A DNA stretch of 29,867 bases, taken from assembly GCA_964630905.1 (NCBI GenBank), contig CAZVWR010000039.1, forward strand, positions 1 through 29,867. Direction: 5' to 3'. Source of the DNA: JAGOEX01 sp964630905. GTDB taxonomy: Bacteria; UBP6; UBA1177. The translations under genes and the position numbers were made by a program. The notes under the pieces were generated by a model that was not told the DNA's origin, searched no databases, and saw only the letters and a program-made list of their open reading frames with translations. Shown here piece after piece: positions 1 through 8,233 of the stretch; the stretch's first letter is position 1; each line of letters begins with the position of its first letter.

Positions 1-55
1 TTTCCGCCCGTTCAATCTCAACAGGCGGTAAATGGGCGACAGATTCCACCGCAGG
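1..55 (+). repeat. Inverted copy of the conserved lipoprotein tract (left window edge)
   Basis: Bases 1-55 match the reverse complement of copy A (ending about 27724) without a difference that I can see, and copy B nearly so. Beyond 55 the match drops. The identical tract probably continues left, out of the window. Confidence 0.8.
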
Positions 56-1058
56 AGCGATCAAACATTTTGACATAAGTGACTGGAAGGTGGGAATAAA
101 ATTGATGAATGTGCATCAGGGAATAAAAAATTACACAACAACATCCAAAGTAATGATATATAACCCTGTTGAAAAAACATACAAAGCGGTTGCTCCTTTT
201 GTCGCAGACATGCTGTCGTTTCATAAAGGATGTTTTATTTATATGGGTGCAGATCTAAGGTCATTTGAATTGTCCGGCAGCAACAGATATCTTTTTTATT
301 CCTGTGAAGACGGAAGAAGGAGCGTGATTTATCCTGACAAAATAGAGTTTGTCTCATATACCCCTGCATTAAGTGAAAAATGGGCTGTGGTAAACATTGA
401 ACCGAAAGAAGGCGGGGGCAGTTCAGCCATGTATGCAAAAGTCGGTGAATGGAAATGGACCAAATTGATGGAAGGGCTTGCCTATTTTCCTGAAATAGTA
501 AAAGACAAAGCAATATTTTACACAGATTCATTTAAAGGATATTACTGTGATCTGTCGAAGAATCCGAAAAGTGTCGATGATTGCATGCTTGTAAATGAAA
601 ATGAATCTGAAGAGATAAGATATCCTCTGATAAATGAAGATGATGAAACAGAAATACTATATGAATCTGATATATCCGGAGTTTTTTCGGTAAAGAAATT
701 AAAGATTGGAGCAAATGGGAAAAAAGAATATTCAAAATTAATCAGTACATATCAGTCAACAGATGAAACATGGAAACCGTCAGGGTATGCTTTAGATAAA
801 GTTACAAATGAAATAATTTTTTACGGAGAACTTCTTAATGATGGAAACAGCAGAGACGGGAATGCCTGTTTCTATAACAGGAAAACGGGTAAAACTGTCT
901 GTATGAAGAAGGTTGAAGGAATGGAAAAGTATTACTTCGGGTATGGAGAATTGGAAGGAAAGTGGATGGTTTACCAGTTCAGAGCAACCACAACTCAGGT
1001 GGTTCGTGATCTTGACTGTTATTGTGAGAAAGAAGGGGTCTGTCCGTTTGGGGAATGA
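1..1058 (+). CDS. Acidic-lipoprotein paralogue, C-terminal part (copy C), 5' end outside window
   Basis: The frame is open from base 3 and runs to TGA at 1056-1058, so the GTG at 90 is internal and the true start lies left of the window. The first codons (SARSISTGGKWATDSTAG) equal residues about 170-190 of the two - strand paralogues at the other end. The product is therefore the C-terminal two thirds of a roughly 530-residue secreted lipoprotein. It holds repeated short units around 'MYAKVGEWKWTKLMEGL' and 'YYCDLSK' that could be blades of a beta-propeller-like fold, and ends in a Cys-containing tail (DLDCYCEKEGVCPF) shared by all three copies. Its middle resembles copy B, while its beginning and 3' flank resemble copy A, so it is a mosaic. 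I do not recognise a named family. Function unknown, probably cell-surface. Confidence 0.85.
   Translation, partial: SARSISTGGKWATDSTAGAIKHFDISDWKVGIKLMNVHQGIKNYTTTSKVMIYNPVEKTYKAVAPFVADMLSFHKGCFIYMGADLRSFELSGSNRYLFYSCEDGRRSVIYPDKIEFVSYTPALSEKWAVVNIEPKEGGGSSAMYAKVGEWKWTKLMEGLAYFPEIVKDKAIFYTDSFKGYYCDLSKNPKSVDDCMLVNENESEEIRYPLINEDDETEILYESDISGVFSVKKLKIGANGKKEYSKLISTYQSTDETWKPSGYALDKVTNEIIFYGELLNDGNSRDGNACFYNRKTGKTVCMKKVEGMEKYYFGYGELEGKWMVYQFRATTTQVVRDLDCYCEKEGVCPFGE
494..690 (+). repeat. Segment of copy C nearly identical to copy B in inverse orientation
   Basis: Bases 510-556 and 564-643 match the reverse complement of copy B exactly; 564-643 corresponds to 28758-28679. Flanking bases out to about 494 and 690 match with scattered differences. 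Copy A is much more diverged here, so this block has a different history from the start of the gene. Confidence 0.75.
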
Positions 1059-1080
1059 TGAGCAGGTCGAATGAGGGAAT
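1054..1080 (+). repeat. Inverted repeat, stop-codon end of copies C and A (left arm)
   Basis: A 27-nt block spanning the TGA of copy C recurs exactly, inverted, at 26635-26661, where it spans the TGA of copy A. Most of it lies beyond the stop codon, so the homology reflects duplicated DNA and not protein constraint. Confidence 0.85.
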
Positions 1081-1150
1081 AATTTTCCAACAAATCTTTT
1101 GAAAATTTCAAGTTTTGCATAGTTTTTATAAATATCCCGGACATCTTGAA

Positions 1151-1179
1151 TTTTCATAAAACTGAAATAAAAATATAAT
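1151..1179 (+). promoter_or_regulatory. Probable sigma70 promoter of the HtrA gene
   Basis: TTTTCA at 1151-1156, a 17-nt spacer, then a perfect TATAAT at 1174-1179. The predicted start is about 1186, roughly 33 nt before the ATG at 1219. Confidence 0.5.
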
Positions 1180-1218
1180 GGCGATTGTTGAGTATGTGGA
1201 TTGACCATGGAGGTTGAA

Positions 1219-2565
1219 ATGAGAGATTTCAAAAAGGTGTTGGCGGTTTTTTCGGTTATGTTCGTGTTTATGCTGGATATGAGTGCTTCCGACATGCAGA
1301 CTTTCGAGCAGGAAGTGATCAAAATATCGGAAAATGCGAAGAAAAGTGTCGCTTCGATAAAAACTGAAAGAAAATCCAGAGGCAATGTTCAGGACCCTTT
1401 TTACGATTTTTTAAGACAGTTCGGTTTCAGGGGTGCTCCTCAGCCGTATAATCCCAAAAGTCAGGCGATGGGGACCGGTTTTGTGATCGATGAGAAGGGG
1501 GGATATCTTGTCACAAACAACCATGTCATTTCACAGGCTGATAAGATAGAGATAACAATAGACGGCAAAAAGTTCAAGGGAAAGCTTATCGGTGCTGATC
1601 CTCAGACAGATATCGGGCTTGTAAAGATAGAAGGTTTCAAAAAAGGGGATATTCAGGAACTTAAATTCGCCAATTCAGACAATATAAAAGTGGGCAGTTT
1701 TGCCATCGCGATAGGCAATCCTTTCGGGCTGAACCACACTGTAACATTCGGAATTGTTTCGGCAAAAGGGCGTTCAGGGATGAATGTGACAGAATATGAG
1801 GATTTCATTCAGACAGATGCGGCGATAAATCCGGGTAACTCAGGCGGCCCGCTCATCAATACAAACGGAGAGGTTATCGGCATGAACACAGCCATATTTT
1901 CCCAGTCAGGCGGATATATGGGGATAGGTTTTGCAGTTCCTTCAAACATGATAAAAGAGATAACCACTCAACTTATTTCAGGAAACAAGATACAGCGGGC
2001 GATGATGGGGGTAACTATTCAGGAGCTCAATGACGATCTTCGTGAATATCTCAACATTGAGAAAAATGTTGACGGTGTGCTGATAGGCAGTATCGCCAAA
2101 GGCAGTCCTGCCGAAAAGGGAGGAATACAGTCCGGAGATGTCATAACGAGTTTCAACAACAAGCCGGTGGACAGTGTTTCAAAACTTAAAAATGCTGTCG
2201 GTTTCAGCCCGTTTGGTAAAAAACTTCCGGTTGAACTCATAAGGAACGGAAAGAAAATGAAAGTGGAAGTTGTTCTGGAAAAAGAGTTTCTGATGTCTGA
2301 AACGGAGTCTTTTTCGTCAGATGAAGTTGCCGGTGAGCTGGGGCTTACTCTCACTACGGACAAGGATAATGTGACCGTCTCAAAAGTTGAGAACAGCTCC
2401 CTTGCCTTCATGGCTGGCATCATGGAAGGGGACATCATCATCGCTGTCAACAAGAAAAAGGTGAAAAATGTGTCTGAAGTGGTCAATATCGTCAATAAAT
2501 CTAAATCTATACTTTTCCTCATCAACAGAAAGGGCAGAGAGTTCTTTGTTGTCGTGAACAGGTAA
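1219..2565 (+). CDS. Periplasmic serine protease, HtrA/DegP (Do) family with two PDZ domains
   Basis: A 448-residue exported protease-chaperone for misfolded envelope proteins. An N-terminal signal segment (about residues 6-28, ending near MSASD) precedes the trypsin-like domain. The catalytic triad is visible: H102 (TNNHV), D131 (TDIGL) and S208 (GNSGGP). Two PDZ domains follow, at about 257-345 and 370-445, which matches the Do-family length and order. The start at 1219 is chosen because GGAGG at 1209-1213 lies 5 nt upstream. The frame is open from 1201, but the earlier TTG and ATG lack such a site. A promoter lies just upstream, and the next gene has its own. DegP, DegQ or DegS orthology cannot be settled from sequence alone, though two PDZ domains and a cleavable-looking signal favour the DegP/DegQ type. 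Confidence 0.95.
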   Translation: MRDFKKVLAVFSVMFVFMLDMSASDMQTFEQEVIKISENAKKSVASIKTERKSRGNVQDPFYDFLRQFGFRGAPQPYNPKSQAMGTGFVIDEKGGYLVTNNHVISQADKIEITIDGKKFKGKLIGADPQTDIGLVKIEGFKKGDIQELKFANSDNIKVGSFAIAIGNPFGLNHTVTFGIVSAKGRSGMNVTEYEDFIQTDAAINPGNSGGPLINTNGEVIGMNTAIFSQSGGYMGIGFAVPSNMIKEITTQLISGNKIQRAMMGVTIQELNDDLREYLNIEKNVDGVLIGSIAKGSPAEKGGIQSGDVITSFNNKPVDSVSKLKNAVGFSPFGKKLPVELIRNGKKMKVEVVLEKEFLMSETESFSSDEVAGELGLTLTTDKDNVTVSKVENSSLAFMAGIMEGDIIIAVNKKKVKNVSEVVNIVNKSKSILFLINRKGREFFVVVNR

Positions 2566-2587
2566 TGTTCCAGATACCTTATTAAAC

Positions 2588-2615
2588 TTGTTTTATTTTT
2601 TACCTTTTCTATAAT
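2588..2615 (+). promoter_or_regulatory. Probable sigma70 promoter of the cyclase-tgt unit
   Basis: TTGTTT at 2588-2593, a 16-nt spacer, TATAAT at 2610-2615. The predicted transcription start is about 2622. This makes the in-frame GTG at 2621 an unlikely start and supports the ATG at 2645. Confidence 0.5.
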
Positions 2616-2644
2616 ATTTTGTGACTGATTTTTACAGGAATGTT

Positions 2645-5600
2645 ATGAGAAACCTTCTACCCGACCTTAAACAACTTGGTTACTTCAAAAATAATGTAAC
2701 AAATTCATCAGGATGTATAGACGCATCAGTTCTCTTTGTAGATGTTTCCGGTTTCACAAACATGACAAGAAAGCTCATGGAACAGGGAAAAGACGGTGCT
2801 GAAATACTTTCCGAGTTTATGAACACTATCTTCAACCCTCTGATCGAAGCGGTTTACAGTTACAACGGATTCATAATAAACTTTGCGGGAGACGCCTTCA
2901 CAGCGGTATTTAAGGATGACGATGGAAGAAGGGCTGTTGCGACAGCGATTGACATAAGAACCTTTTTTATCGGAAATCCGGTGCTTTCCCACAAGGAACT
3001 TTCTTTCAAAATATCAGCAAAATCAGGCATTTCTTCGGGTAAACTGTGCTGGATAGCCGCAAAGGGAGGAGACATTGAGCATTTCCTTTTCTTTGGAGAT
3101 GTCGTTGATAAGGCGGCCGAAGCTGAACACTCCTGCACTGGGAATGACATTTGTGTGAACAGCGGTGTCTATGAAATGATCCATGATTCTGTTGAAAGTG
3201 TTTGTAATGGAACTTCTCATTTTGTGGAAAGACTGAAAACTGAAATAAAAAAAGAGCATTCTGAAAACACTCTAGCCATTGATGATCTCAAAAAATTCAT
3301 TCCCCAATCTGTTCTTGAGCAGAGAATAGCAGGAGAGTTCCGCGAAGTGGTCTCTCTTTTCATTTCTTACATAATGCCTGAAAACAACAAAGATATTGAA
3401 CAGATGCTGAGCTATCTTGCCGGATTTGTTCAGAAATACGGCGGATATATAAGCGGCTTTGATTTCGGTGATAAAGGGGCGACACTCCTTGCCCTTTTCG
3501 GAGCACCTGTCAGTTTTGAAGATAACCTTGAACGGGCGGTCAACTGTGTCGGTGATATCAGAAAAAATATCTCAACTGAAATGAGGTCGGGAATAACTGA
3601 AGGAGTTGTTTACGCCGGATTCACAGGAAGTTCAAGAAGATCTGCCTATACAGCTCTCGGTGATAATGTAAATCTTGCTGCAAGACTGATGATGAAAGCC
3701 CCTTTCGGCTCAGACTGGATAGCCGGCAAGGCGGCATCAAGAGCAAAGAGCGGATACAATCTTGAATCCTCGGGGTTTTTCAAGTTCAAAGGGATGGACT
3801 GTGACATTGAAGTCTTTGAAATAAAAGGGAAGCTCAATAAAGATGAAGGATCTTCTTTTTCAACTGCTTTCACAGGAAGATCACAGGAATTAGGGAATTT
3901 GATTGATATCGCATTATCGGCAAAAGATCTTAAAAAGCTTCATTCTTATACCATTTTCGGTGAAGCAGGCATCGGAAAATCACGGCTTATCTATGAAGTA
4001 AAAAGAAAAACAGGCGGTGATTTTCATATTCTCGGTCTGAGCACCGATACGATACTGCGGCAGTCAATGAACATGTTCACTTCGTTCTTCCAGAGATTCT
4101 TTGATCAGAATGAAAATGTTTCTGCTGATGAGAACAAGTTAAATTTCGAAAAGATATGGGGTTCGGTCTCTGCCGATGTGGTAAGCAAAAAAAACGAGTT
4201 TGAAGCGGCAAAACCTTATATCGGAGCTCTTGCCGGCGTTTTCTGGAAAGGATCAGTTTATGAGATACTTGATGCAAAAAGCAGATATGAGAACACGATT
4301 TTCGCTGTTGCAGATTTTTTTGTCTCTCTTGCAGAAAGAAAACCGCTAATGATCATTCTTGATGACATGCATGCGGTTGACAGTGATTCGCTTGAAGTTG
4401 TTAAGAACATGGTAAAGAGACTTGCCGATCTTCCTGTAGTGATGTATCAGCTTTCACGGCTTAATGATGACGGGACGAAGCCTGTAATACTCGGTATGAC
4501 CGGAGATAACTTCAAAGAGATGGTCATAGACAAGCTTCTTGAATCGGATGCATCTGATTTTATTCAGAATATTTTAAATGACACGATCAGCCATGATCTG
4601 AACCGGTTCGTTTTTTCAAGAAGCGAAGGGAACCCTTTCTTCATGGAACAGCTTGTTCTTTTCATGAATGAAAGAGGTTACATTCTGAAAACTGAAGAAG
4701 GATTTTCACTTAAAATGGACGATATAGAAGTTCCCGGAGAAGTCAATTCACTTCTGGTAAGCCGTCTTGACCGGCTTTCACTCAAACTTAAAGACCTCGT
4801 TTTCAGGGCTTCAGTTCTTGGTAATGATATTGACCTTGCTGTACTTAGTGGGATAGCAGAGGAACCTGAAATAGTTGATACTTTGAAGGAAGGGGTGGAT
4901 GAACTTGTCTGGAATGCGGTTTCAAAGCTGGTCTATTCATTCAGACACGCACTTTTAAGAGATGCCGCCTATTCAATGCAGCTTAAAGCGAGACTCAAGG
5001 ATATACACCTTAAAGTTGCCAATGCAATAGAAACAAACTATATGAACGAAGAAAGATTCTTTTCATCACTGGCATTCCATTTTGAGAAAGCTGGAAACCT
5101 GACAAAAGAGATTCATTACCTTAGAAAGGCGGCCGATTATTCAAAATCGCAATATCACAATACAGACGCCGAAAAAATGTATGAAAAGCTTATGAAAATG
5201 CTCACTAATGATGAAGAACTGATCGAGGTGGGTCATCTTCTTGGAAGTGTTTACAAAATATCCGGAAAATGGGACCTTGCGGAAAAGACATTTAGAGAAT
5301 CTCTTGAAACTGCAAGGAATACCGGCAGTGATAATCTTACGGCATCAAGTATGAAGGAACTGGCATACATGCTTCTTGAAAAAGGGAGATATGATGAAGC
5401 GCAGCCGCTTCTTGACAGTGCTGTCGAGCTTTATCGTAAGCTCCAAACGGTAAAAGGTGAAGGTGATGTGGAAGGTTACAGAGGACTTATTCACTATTAC
5501 AAAGGCGAGCTTGATGATGCGATAGAACATTTTTCAAGAAAGCTGGAACTTGCTGAAAAGATTGATGATAAAGCGGCCAAAGCACTTTCCTACAGATATC

Positions 5601-6436
5601 TGGGAGGTGTTTCCTACTACAGAAGCAATTACAAAACTGCTCTTGAATACTACAGCTCACAGCTTGCAATTTCCAAAGAAAATGAAAATATGCTTGACAT
5701 AGCTGTTGCAGAAAACAATCTCGGACTGGTTTATTCCCATCTTAATGATTTCACCAATGCGGCAAGATTTTACAGGAACGCTCTGGACACATATAAAAAG
5801 ATCGGGATAAGGCAGTATATCTGCTATACTTCCAACAATCTCGGTGAGTTGAAATTCTGGCTTGGGGAATATGATGAGGCGAAGAAGCTTTTTGAAGATC
5901 AGCTTACAATAGCGACCGAGCTTGGGATAAAAAGGCATGTTTCGATAGCATACAACTGTCTTGGAAACATCTGTAGAAAGCAGAATTCATTCGAGCAGGC
6001 TGAGGAGTATTACAACAAGGCGATCCTGATCGGTGAAGAGCTTAATGTTCAGACGATACTTTGCGAATATTATTATGAAAAAGCATCACTTTTCTTTGAA
6101 ATGAAAAGGTTTGATGAATCTTTGGAACTTGCTGAAAAGGCAGTGAAAATGAGCACAGAGGTCAACAGACAGGATTTCAGATTCAGAAGCGAACTTCTGA
6201 AATGGAAGATCATTTCAATTTCCGAACCTGCAAACGCTCTGGAGAACATTAAGGCAATGATTGTTGAAAATATTAAAGAAGAAAACCTTGCTGAAATAGA
6301 ATTTGAACTTTACCTCCTTACAAGAAAAGAGGAACACTGTAAAAAAGCACTTTCACTTTTTGAGTTGCTTTATAAAAAAGCTCCTAAATCGGCATACAAA
6401 GAAAAAATTGAATTACTGTCATCTCCTGAAAATTAG
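2645..6436 (+). CDS. Tandem class III nucleotidyl cyclase, AAA-type ATPase and TPR protein (soluble adenylyl cyclase-like)
   Basis: A 1263-residue cytoplasmic signalling protein, probably making cAMP from ATP. Cyclase domain C1 (about 20-190) has both metal Asp residues, D33 (VDVSGFT) and D83 (AGDAF), but the Asn/Arg transition-state pair is absent (GDVVDKAAEAE). Domain C2 (about 225-400) has lost the first metal Asp (SLFISYI) but keeps K277 (GDKG) and N343/R347 (NVNLAARL). The two therefore make one composite active site, as in mammalian ADCY10. A P-loop ATPase follows (GEAGIGKS, 439-446; Walker B-like MIILDDMHAVD), then about ten tetratricopeptide-type helical repeats. ATG 2645 has AGGA 5 nt upstream and fits the promoter; GTG 2621 is the alternative. 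tgt follows after 8 nt. Cyclase activity and ATP specificity are inferred from residues. Confidence 0.88.
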   Translation: MRNLLPDLKQLGYFKNNVTNSSGCIDASVLFVDVSGFTNMTRKLMEQGKDGAEILSEFMNTIFNPLIEAVYSYNGFIINFAGDAFTAVFKDDDGRRAVATAIDIRTFFIGNPVLSHKELSFKISAKSGISSGKLCWIAAKGGDIEHFLFFGDVVDKAAEAEHSCTGNDICVNSGVYEMIHDSVESVCNGTSHFVERLKTEIKKEHSENTLAIDDLKKFIPQSVLEQRIAGEFREVVSLFISYIMPENNKDIEQMLSYLAGFVQKYGGYISGFDFGDKGATLLALFGAPVSFEDNLERAVNCVGDIRKNISTEMRSGITEGVVYAGFTGSSRRSAYTALGDNVNLAARLMMKAPFGSDWIAGKAASRAKSGYNLESSGFFKFKGMDCDIEVFEIKGKLNKDEGSSFSTAFTGRSQELGNLIDIALSAKDLKKLHSYTIFGEAGIGKSRLIYEVKRKTGGDFHILGLSTDTILRQSMNMFTSFFQRFFDQNENVSADENKLNFEKIWGSVSADVVSKKNEFEAAKPYIGALAGVFWKGSVYEILDAKSRYENTIFAVADFFVSLAERKPLMIILDDMHAVDSDSLEVVKNMVKRLADLPVVMYQLSRLNDDGTKPVILGMTGDNFKEMVIDKLLESDASDFIQNILNDTISHDLNRFVFSRSEGNPFFMEQLVLFMNERGYILKTEEGFSLKMDDIEVPGEVNSLLVSRLDRLSLKLKDLVFRASVLGNDIDLAVLSGIAEEPEIVDTLKEGVDELVWNAVSKLVYSFRHALLRDAAYSMQLKARLKDIHLKVANAIETNYMNEERFFSSLAFHFEKAGNLTKEIHYLRKAADYSKSQYHNTDAEKMYEKLMKMLTNDEELIEVGHLLGSVYKISGKWDLAEKTFRESLETARNTGSDNLTASSMKELAYMLLEKGRYDEAQPLLDSAVELYRKLQTVKGEGDVEGYRGLIHYYKGELDDAIEHFSRKLELAEKIDDKAAKALSYRYLGGVSYYRSNYKTALEYYSSQLAISKENENMLDIAVAENNLGLVYSHLNDFTNAARFYRNALDTYKKIGIRQYICYTSNNLGELKFWLGEYDEAKKLFEDQLTIATELGIKRHVSIAYNCLGNICRKQNSFEQAEEYYNKAILIGEELNVQTILCEYYYEKASLFFEMKRFDESLELAEKAVKMSTEVNRQDFRFRSELLKWKIISISEPANALENIKAMIVENIKEENLAEIEFELYLLTRKEEHCKKALSLFELLYKKAPKSAYKEKIELLSSPEN

Positions 6437-6444
6437 GTTTTTCC

Positions 6445-7545
6445 ATGATATCCTTTAAAATCGAAAAAACATCCGGCAAAGCAAGGTCGGGCATTATTTC
6501 AACAGAAAGAGGAGAGATAAAAACTCCGATCTTCATGCCTGTCGGAACTCAGGGAACAGTTAAAGCGGTTCTGCCTGATCAGCTTGAAGAGCTTGGCGCG
6601 CAGATCATTCTTGGAAACACCTACCACCTTTTTCTCCGTCCCGGACATGAACTTATCAAACAAACTTTCGGGTCACTGCATAAAATGATGAACTGGAATA
6701 GACCGATCCTCACTGACAGTGGTGGTTTCCAGGTGTTCAGTCTGGGGCCTTTGCGTAAAATAAAAGAGGAAGGGGTCTATTTTTCAAGCCATCTTGACGG
6801 CTCAAAAAGGTTCATTTCCCCTGAAATATCAATTGAAATTCAGGAAGCGCTCGGTAGTGACATCATGATGGCATTTGATGAATGTCCGGCTCTTCCCTGC
6901 ACAAGAGACTACATGCTTGATTCGATGGATAGAACGACCCGCTGGGCGAAAAGGTGTCTTGATGCAAGAAAAAGCAACGGGGCCCTTTTCGGCATTTTTC
7001 AGGGCGGAGTTGACATCTTTTTAAGGAAAAAACATCTCGAAGATATTTCCGCTCTTCCTTTTGACGGATTTGCGATAGGCGGTTTGAGTGTCGGTGAAGA
7101 AAAAGAAGATATGTATAAAATTGTTGAAGAAATAGCTCATTTAATGCCAAGTGACAAGCCGCGGTATCTTATGGGTGTAGGAACGCCGAGAGATATAGTC
7201 AAAGCTATCTTAGAAGGGATTGACATGTTCGACTGTGTCATGCCGACAAGAAACGCAAGAAACGGACAGCTTTTCACATGGTCGGGTACTTTGAACATAA
7301 AAAGACAGGAATTTGAAAGAGATACTTTGCCGATAGATGAAAAATGCAATTGCTATACATGCCGCAATTTCAGCCGCTCTTATCTTCGACACCTCTACAA
7401 AGCAGGGGAATATCTATCTCCCATACTCAATTCCATCCACAATCTCCACTTTTATCTTGAACTTGTCAAAACCGCCCGTGCCAATATCGAAAATGGAACC
7501 ATCGAAGAGTTTTATAAAGAAATATCAACTATTTATGAAAGATAG
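6445..7545 (+). CDS. tgt: tRNA-guanine transglycosylase (queuosine pathway)
   Basis: A 366-residue enzyme that exchanges guanine-34 of GUN-anticodon tRNAs for preQ1 in queuosine synthesis. Active-site residues are visible: D91 in DSGGFQVF and the nucleophile D263 in FDCVMPTRNARNG. The structural zinc site is complete: C301, C303, C306 (CNCYTC) and H332 (NSIHNLHFY). Length is normal for bacterial Tgt. It lies 8 nt after the cyclase gene and is probably co-transcribed with it. No other queuosine gene (queA, queC-F) is in the window. Confidence 0.97.
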   Translation: MISFKIEKTSGKARSGIISTERGEIKTPIFMPVGTQGTVKAVLPDQLEELGAQIILGNTYHLFLRPGHELIKQTFGSLHKMMNWNRPILTDSGGFQVFSLGPLRKIKEEGVYFSSHLDGSKRFISPEISIEIQEALGSDIMMAFDECPALPCTRDYMLDSMDRTTRWAKRCLDARKSNGALFGIFQGGVDIFLRKKHLEDISALPFDGFAIGGLSVGEEKEDMYKIVEEIAHLMPSDKPRYLMGVGTPRDIVKAILEGIDMFDCVMPTRNARNGQLFTWSGTLNIKRQEFERDTLPIDEKCNCYTCRNFSRSYLRHLYKAGEYLSPILNSIHNLHFYLELVKTARANIENGTIEEFYKEISTIYER

Positions 7546-7606
7546 TATCTATTTTCCCTGAACTTGTGGTACAATCGGACAGTTTTAAAAAGAAATCCGT
7601 GAAGTT

Positions 7607-8158
7607 ATGAAGGATCTCATGAGTTTTAGAAAGTTCCTGACATTTATTTTTGTCTTATTATTAATGCAAATGGCATTTTCCGTTGAAAGAAAGGTGATTG
7701 GAAAGTTCAACAAATATCAATACATCGACAGATTCTCTTTCCAACTTGGGAGAGGTTATCCAAATTATCCGCAATATGACCGTGAAATTCCTGCGATGGG
7801 ATTTCTCATTTTCCGGTCAGGTAACATTTCAGAATATACTGTCGAGTGGAAATACGCCTATATTGCTCCGTTGGAATTCAGCACTTTCTGTCCGGTTTTC
7901 GGAAGTTGCGGCGGCGGATTAACAACAGGGGTGAAGATTCCCTTAAGGAATTTAAATAAAATGAATGAACTCCGTCTCGGTGTAAGAATAGGGTTCAGTC
8001 CGGTATACTTTTTGTTTGATATCACTCCTCAAATTATGTTTCTTCACTATTTCAAGCCGGATTCATGGTATTACGGAATAGGAGTAAATACCCACTTAAT
8101 GTTTTTAGACAGTATGGATGTTGTGTGTGTTTTTGTTTATTTTAAGACGGGGTTTTAA
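7607..8158 (+). CDS. Small exported protein, possibly an outer-membrane beta-barrel
   Basis: Not recognised. The product has 183 residues. A clear signal peptide (about residues 5-25, FLTFIFVLLLMQMAFS) is followed by a mature part of about 155 residues rich in aromatic, alternating strand-like segments such as ELRLGVRIGFSPVYFLF and WYYGIGVNTHLMF. It ends in phenylalanine, as many outer-membrane barrels do. Internal cysteines occur around CPVFGSCGGG. The start could instead be the ATG at 7619, which has AAGGA 4 nt upstream; both keep the signal peptide. It stands alone between tgt and glgA, so the neighbours suggest no role. The barrel prediction is inference. Confidence 0.7.
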   Translation: MKDLMSFRKFLTFIFVLLLMQMAFSVERKVIGKFNKYQYIDRFSFQLGRGYPNYPQYDREIPAMGFLIFRSGNISEYTVEWKYAYIAPLEFSTFCPVFGSCGGGLTTGVKIPLRNLNKMNELRLGVRIGFSPVYFLFDITPQIMFLHYFKPDSWYYGIGVNTHLMFLDSMDVVCVFVYFKTGF

Positions 8159-8160
8159 TG

Positions 8161-8194
8161 CAGTTTCCAAAACTTGTTTCCTTGGAAATAACTG
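8161..8194 (+). promoter_or_regulatory. Inverted repeat overlapping the glgA promoter
   Basis: TTTCCAA (8164-8170) and TTGGAAA (8182-8188) form a perfect 7-bp inverted repeat with an 11-nt loop. It is extended by CAGT and ACTG at the outer ends with a small mismatch. The -35 hexamer of the glgA promoter lies in the loop. It could be an operator, or a weak terminator of the preceding gene, although no T-run follows. Confidence 0.35.
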
Positions 8195-8201
8195 TTAGAA
8201 T
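8174..8201 (+). promoter_or_regulatory. Probable glgA promoter
   Basis: TTGTTT at 8174-8179, 16-nt spacer, TAGAAT at 8196-8201. The Shine-Dalgarno GAGGAG (8222-8227) follows, 6 nt before the ATG at 8234. Confidence 0.45.
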
Positions 8202-8233
8202 ATATCGAAAAAATTTGATCTGAGGAGAGAAAA

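Noticed and set aside
90..92. GTG at 90 as the true start of the left-hand gene
   Set aside because: The frame is open from base 3 and upstream codons match the paralogues, so the gene is truncated by the window edge.
1099..1115. TTGAAA-A-TTTCAA hairpin after copy C as a terminator
   Set aside because: The stem is short and AT-only and no firm T-run follows directly; not convincing.
2621..2644. GTG at 2621 as start of the cyclase gene
   Set aside because: It coincides with the predicted transcription start and has no Shine-Dalgarno; ATG 2645 has AGGA at proper distance.
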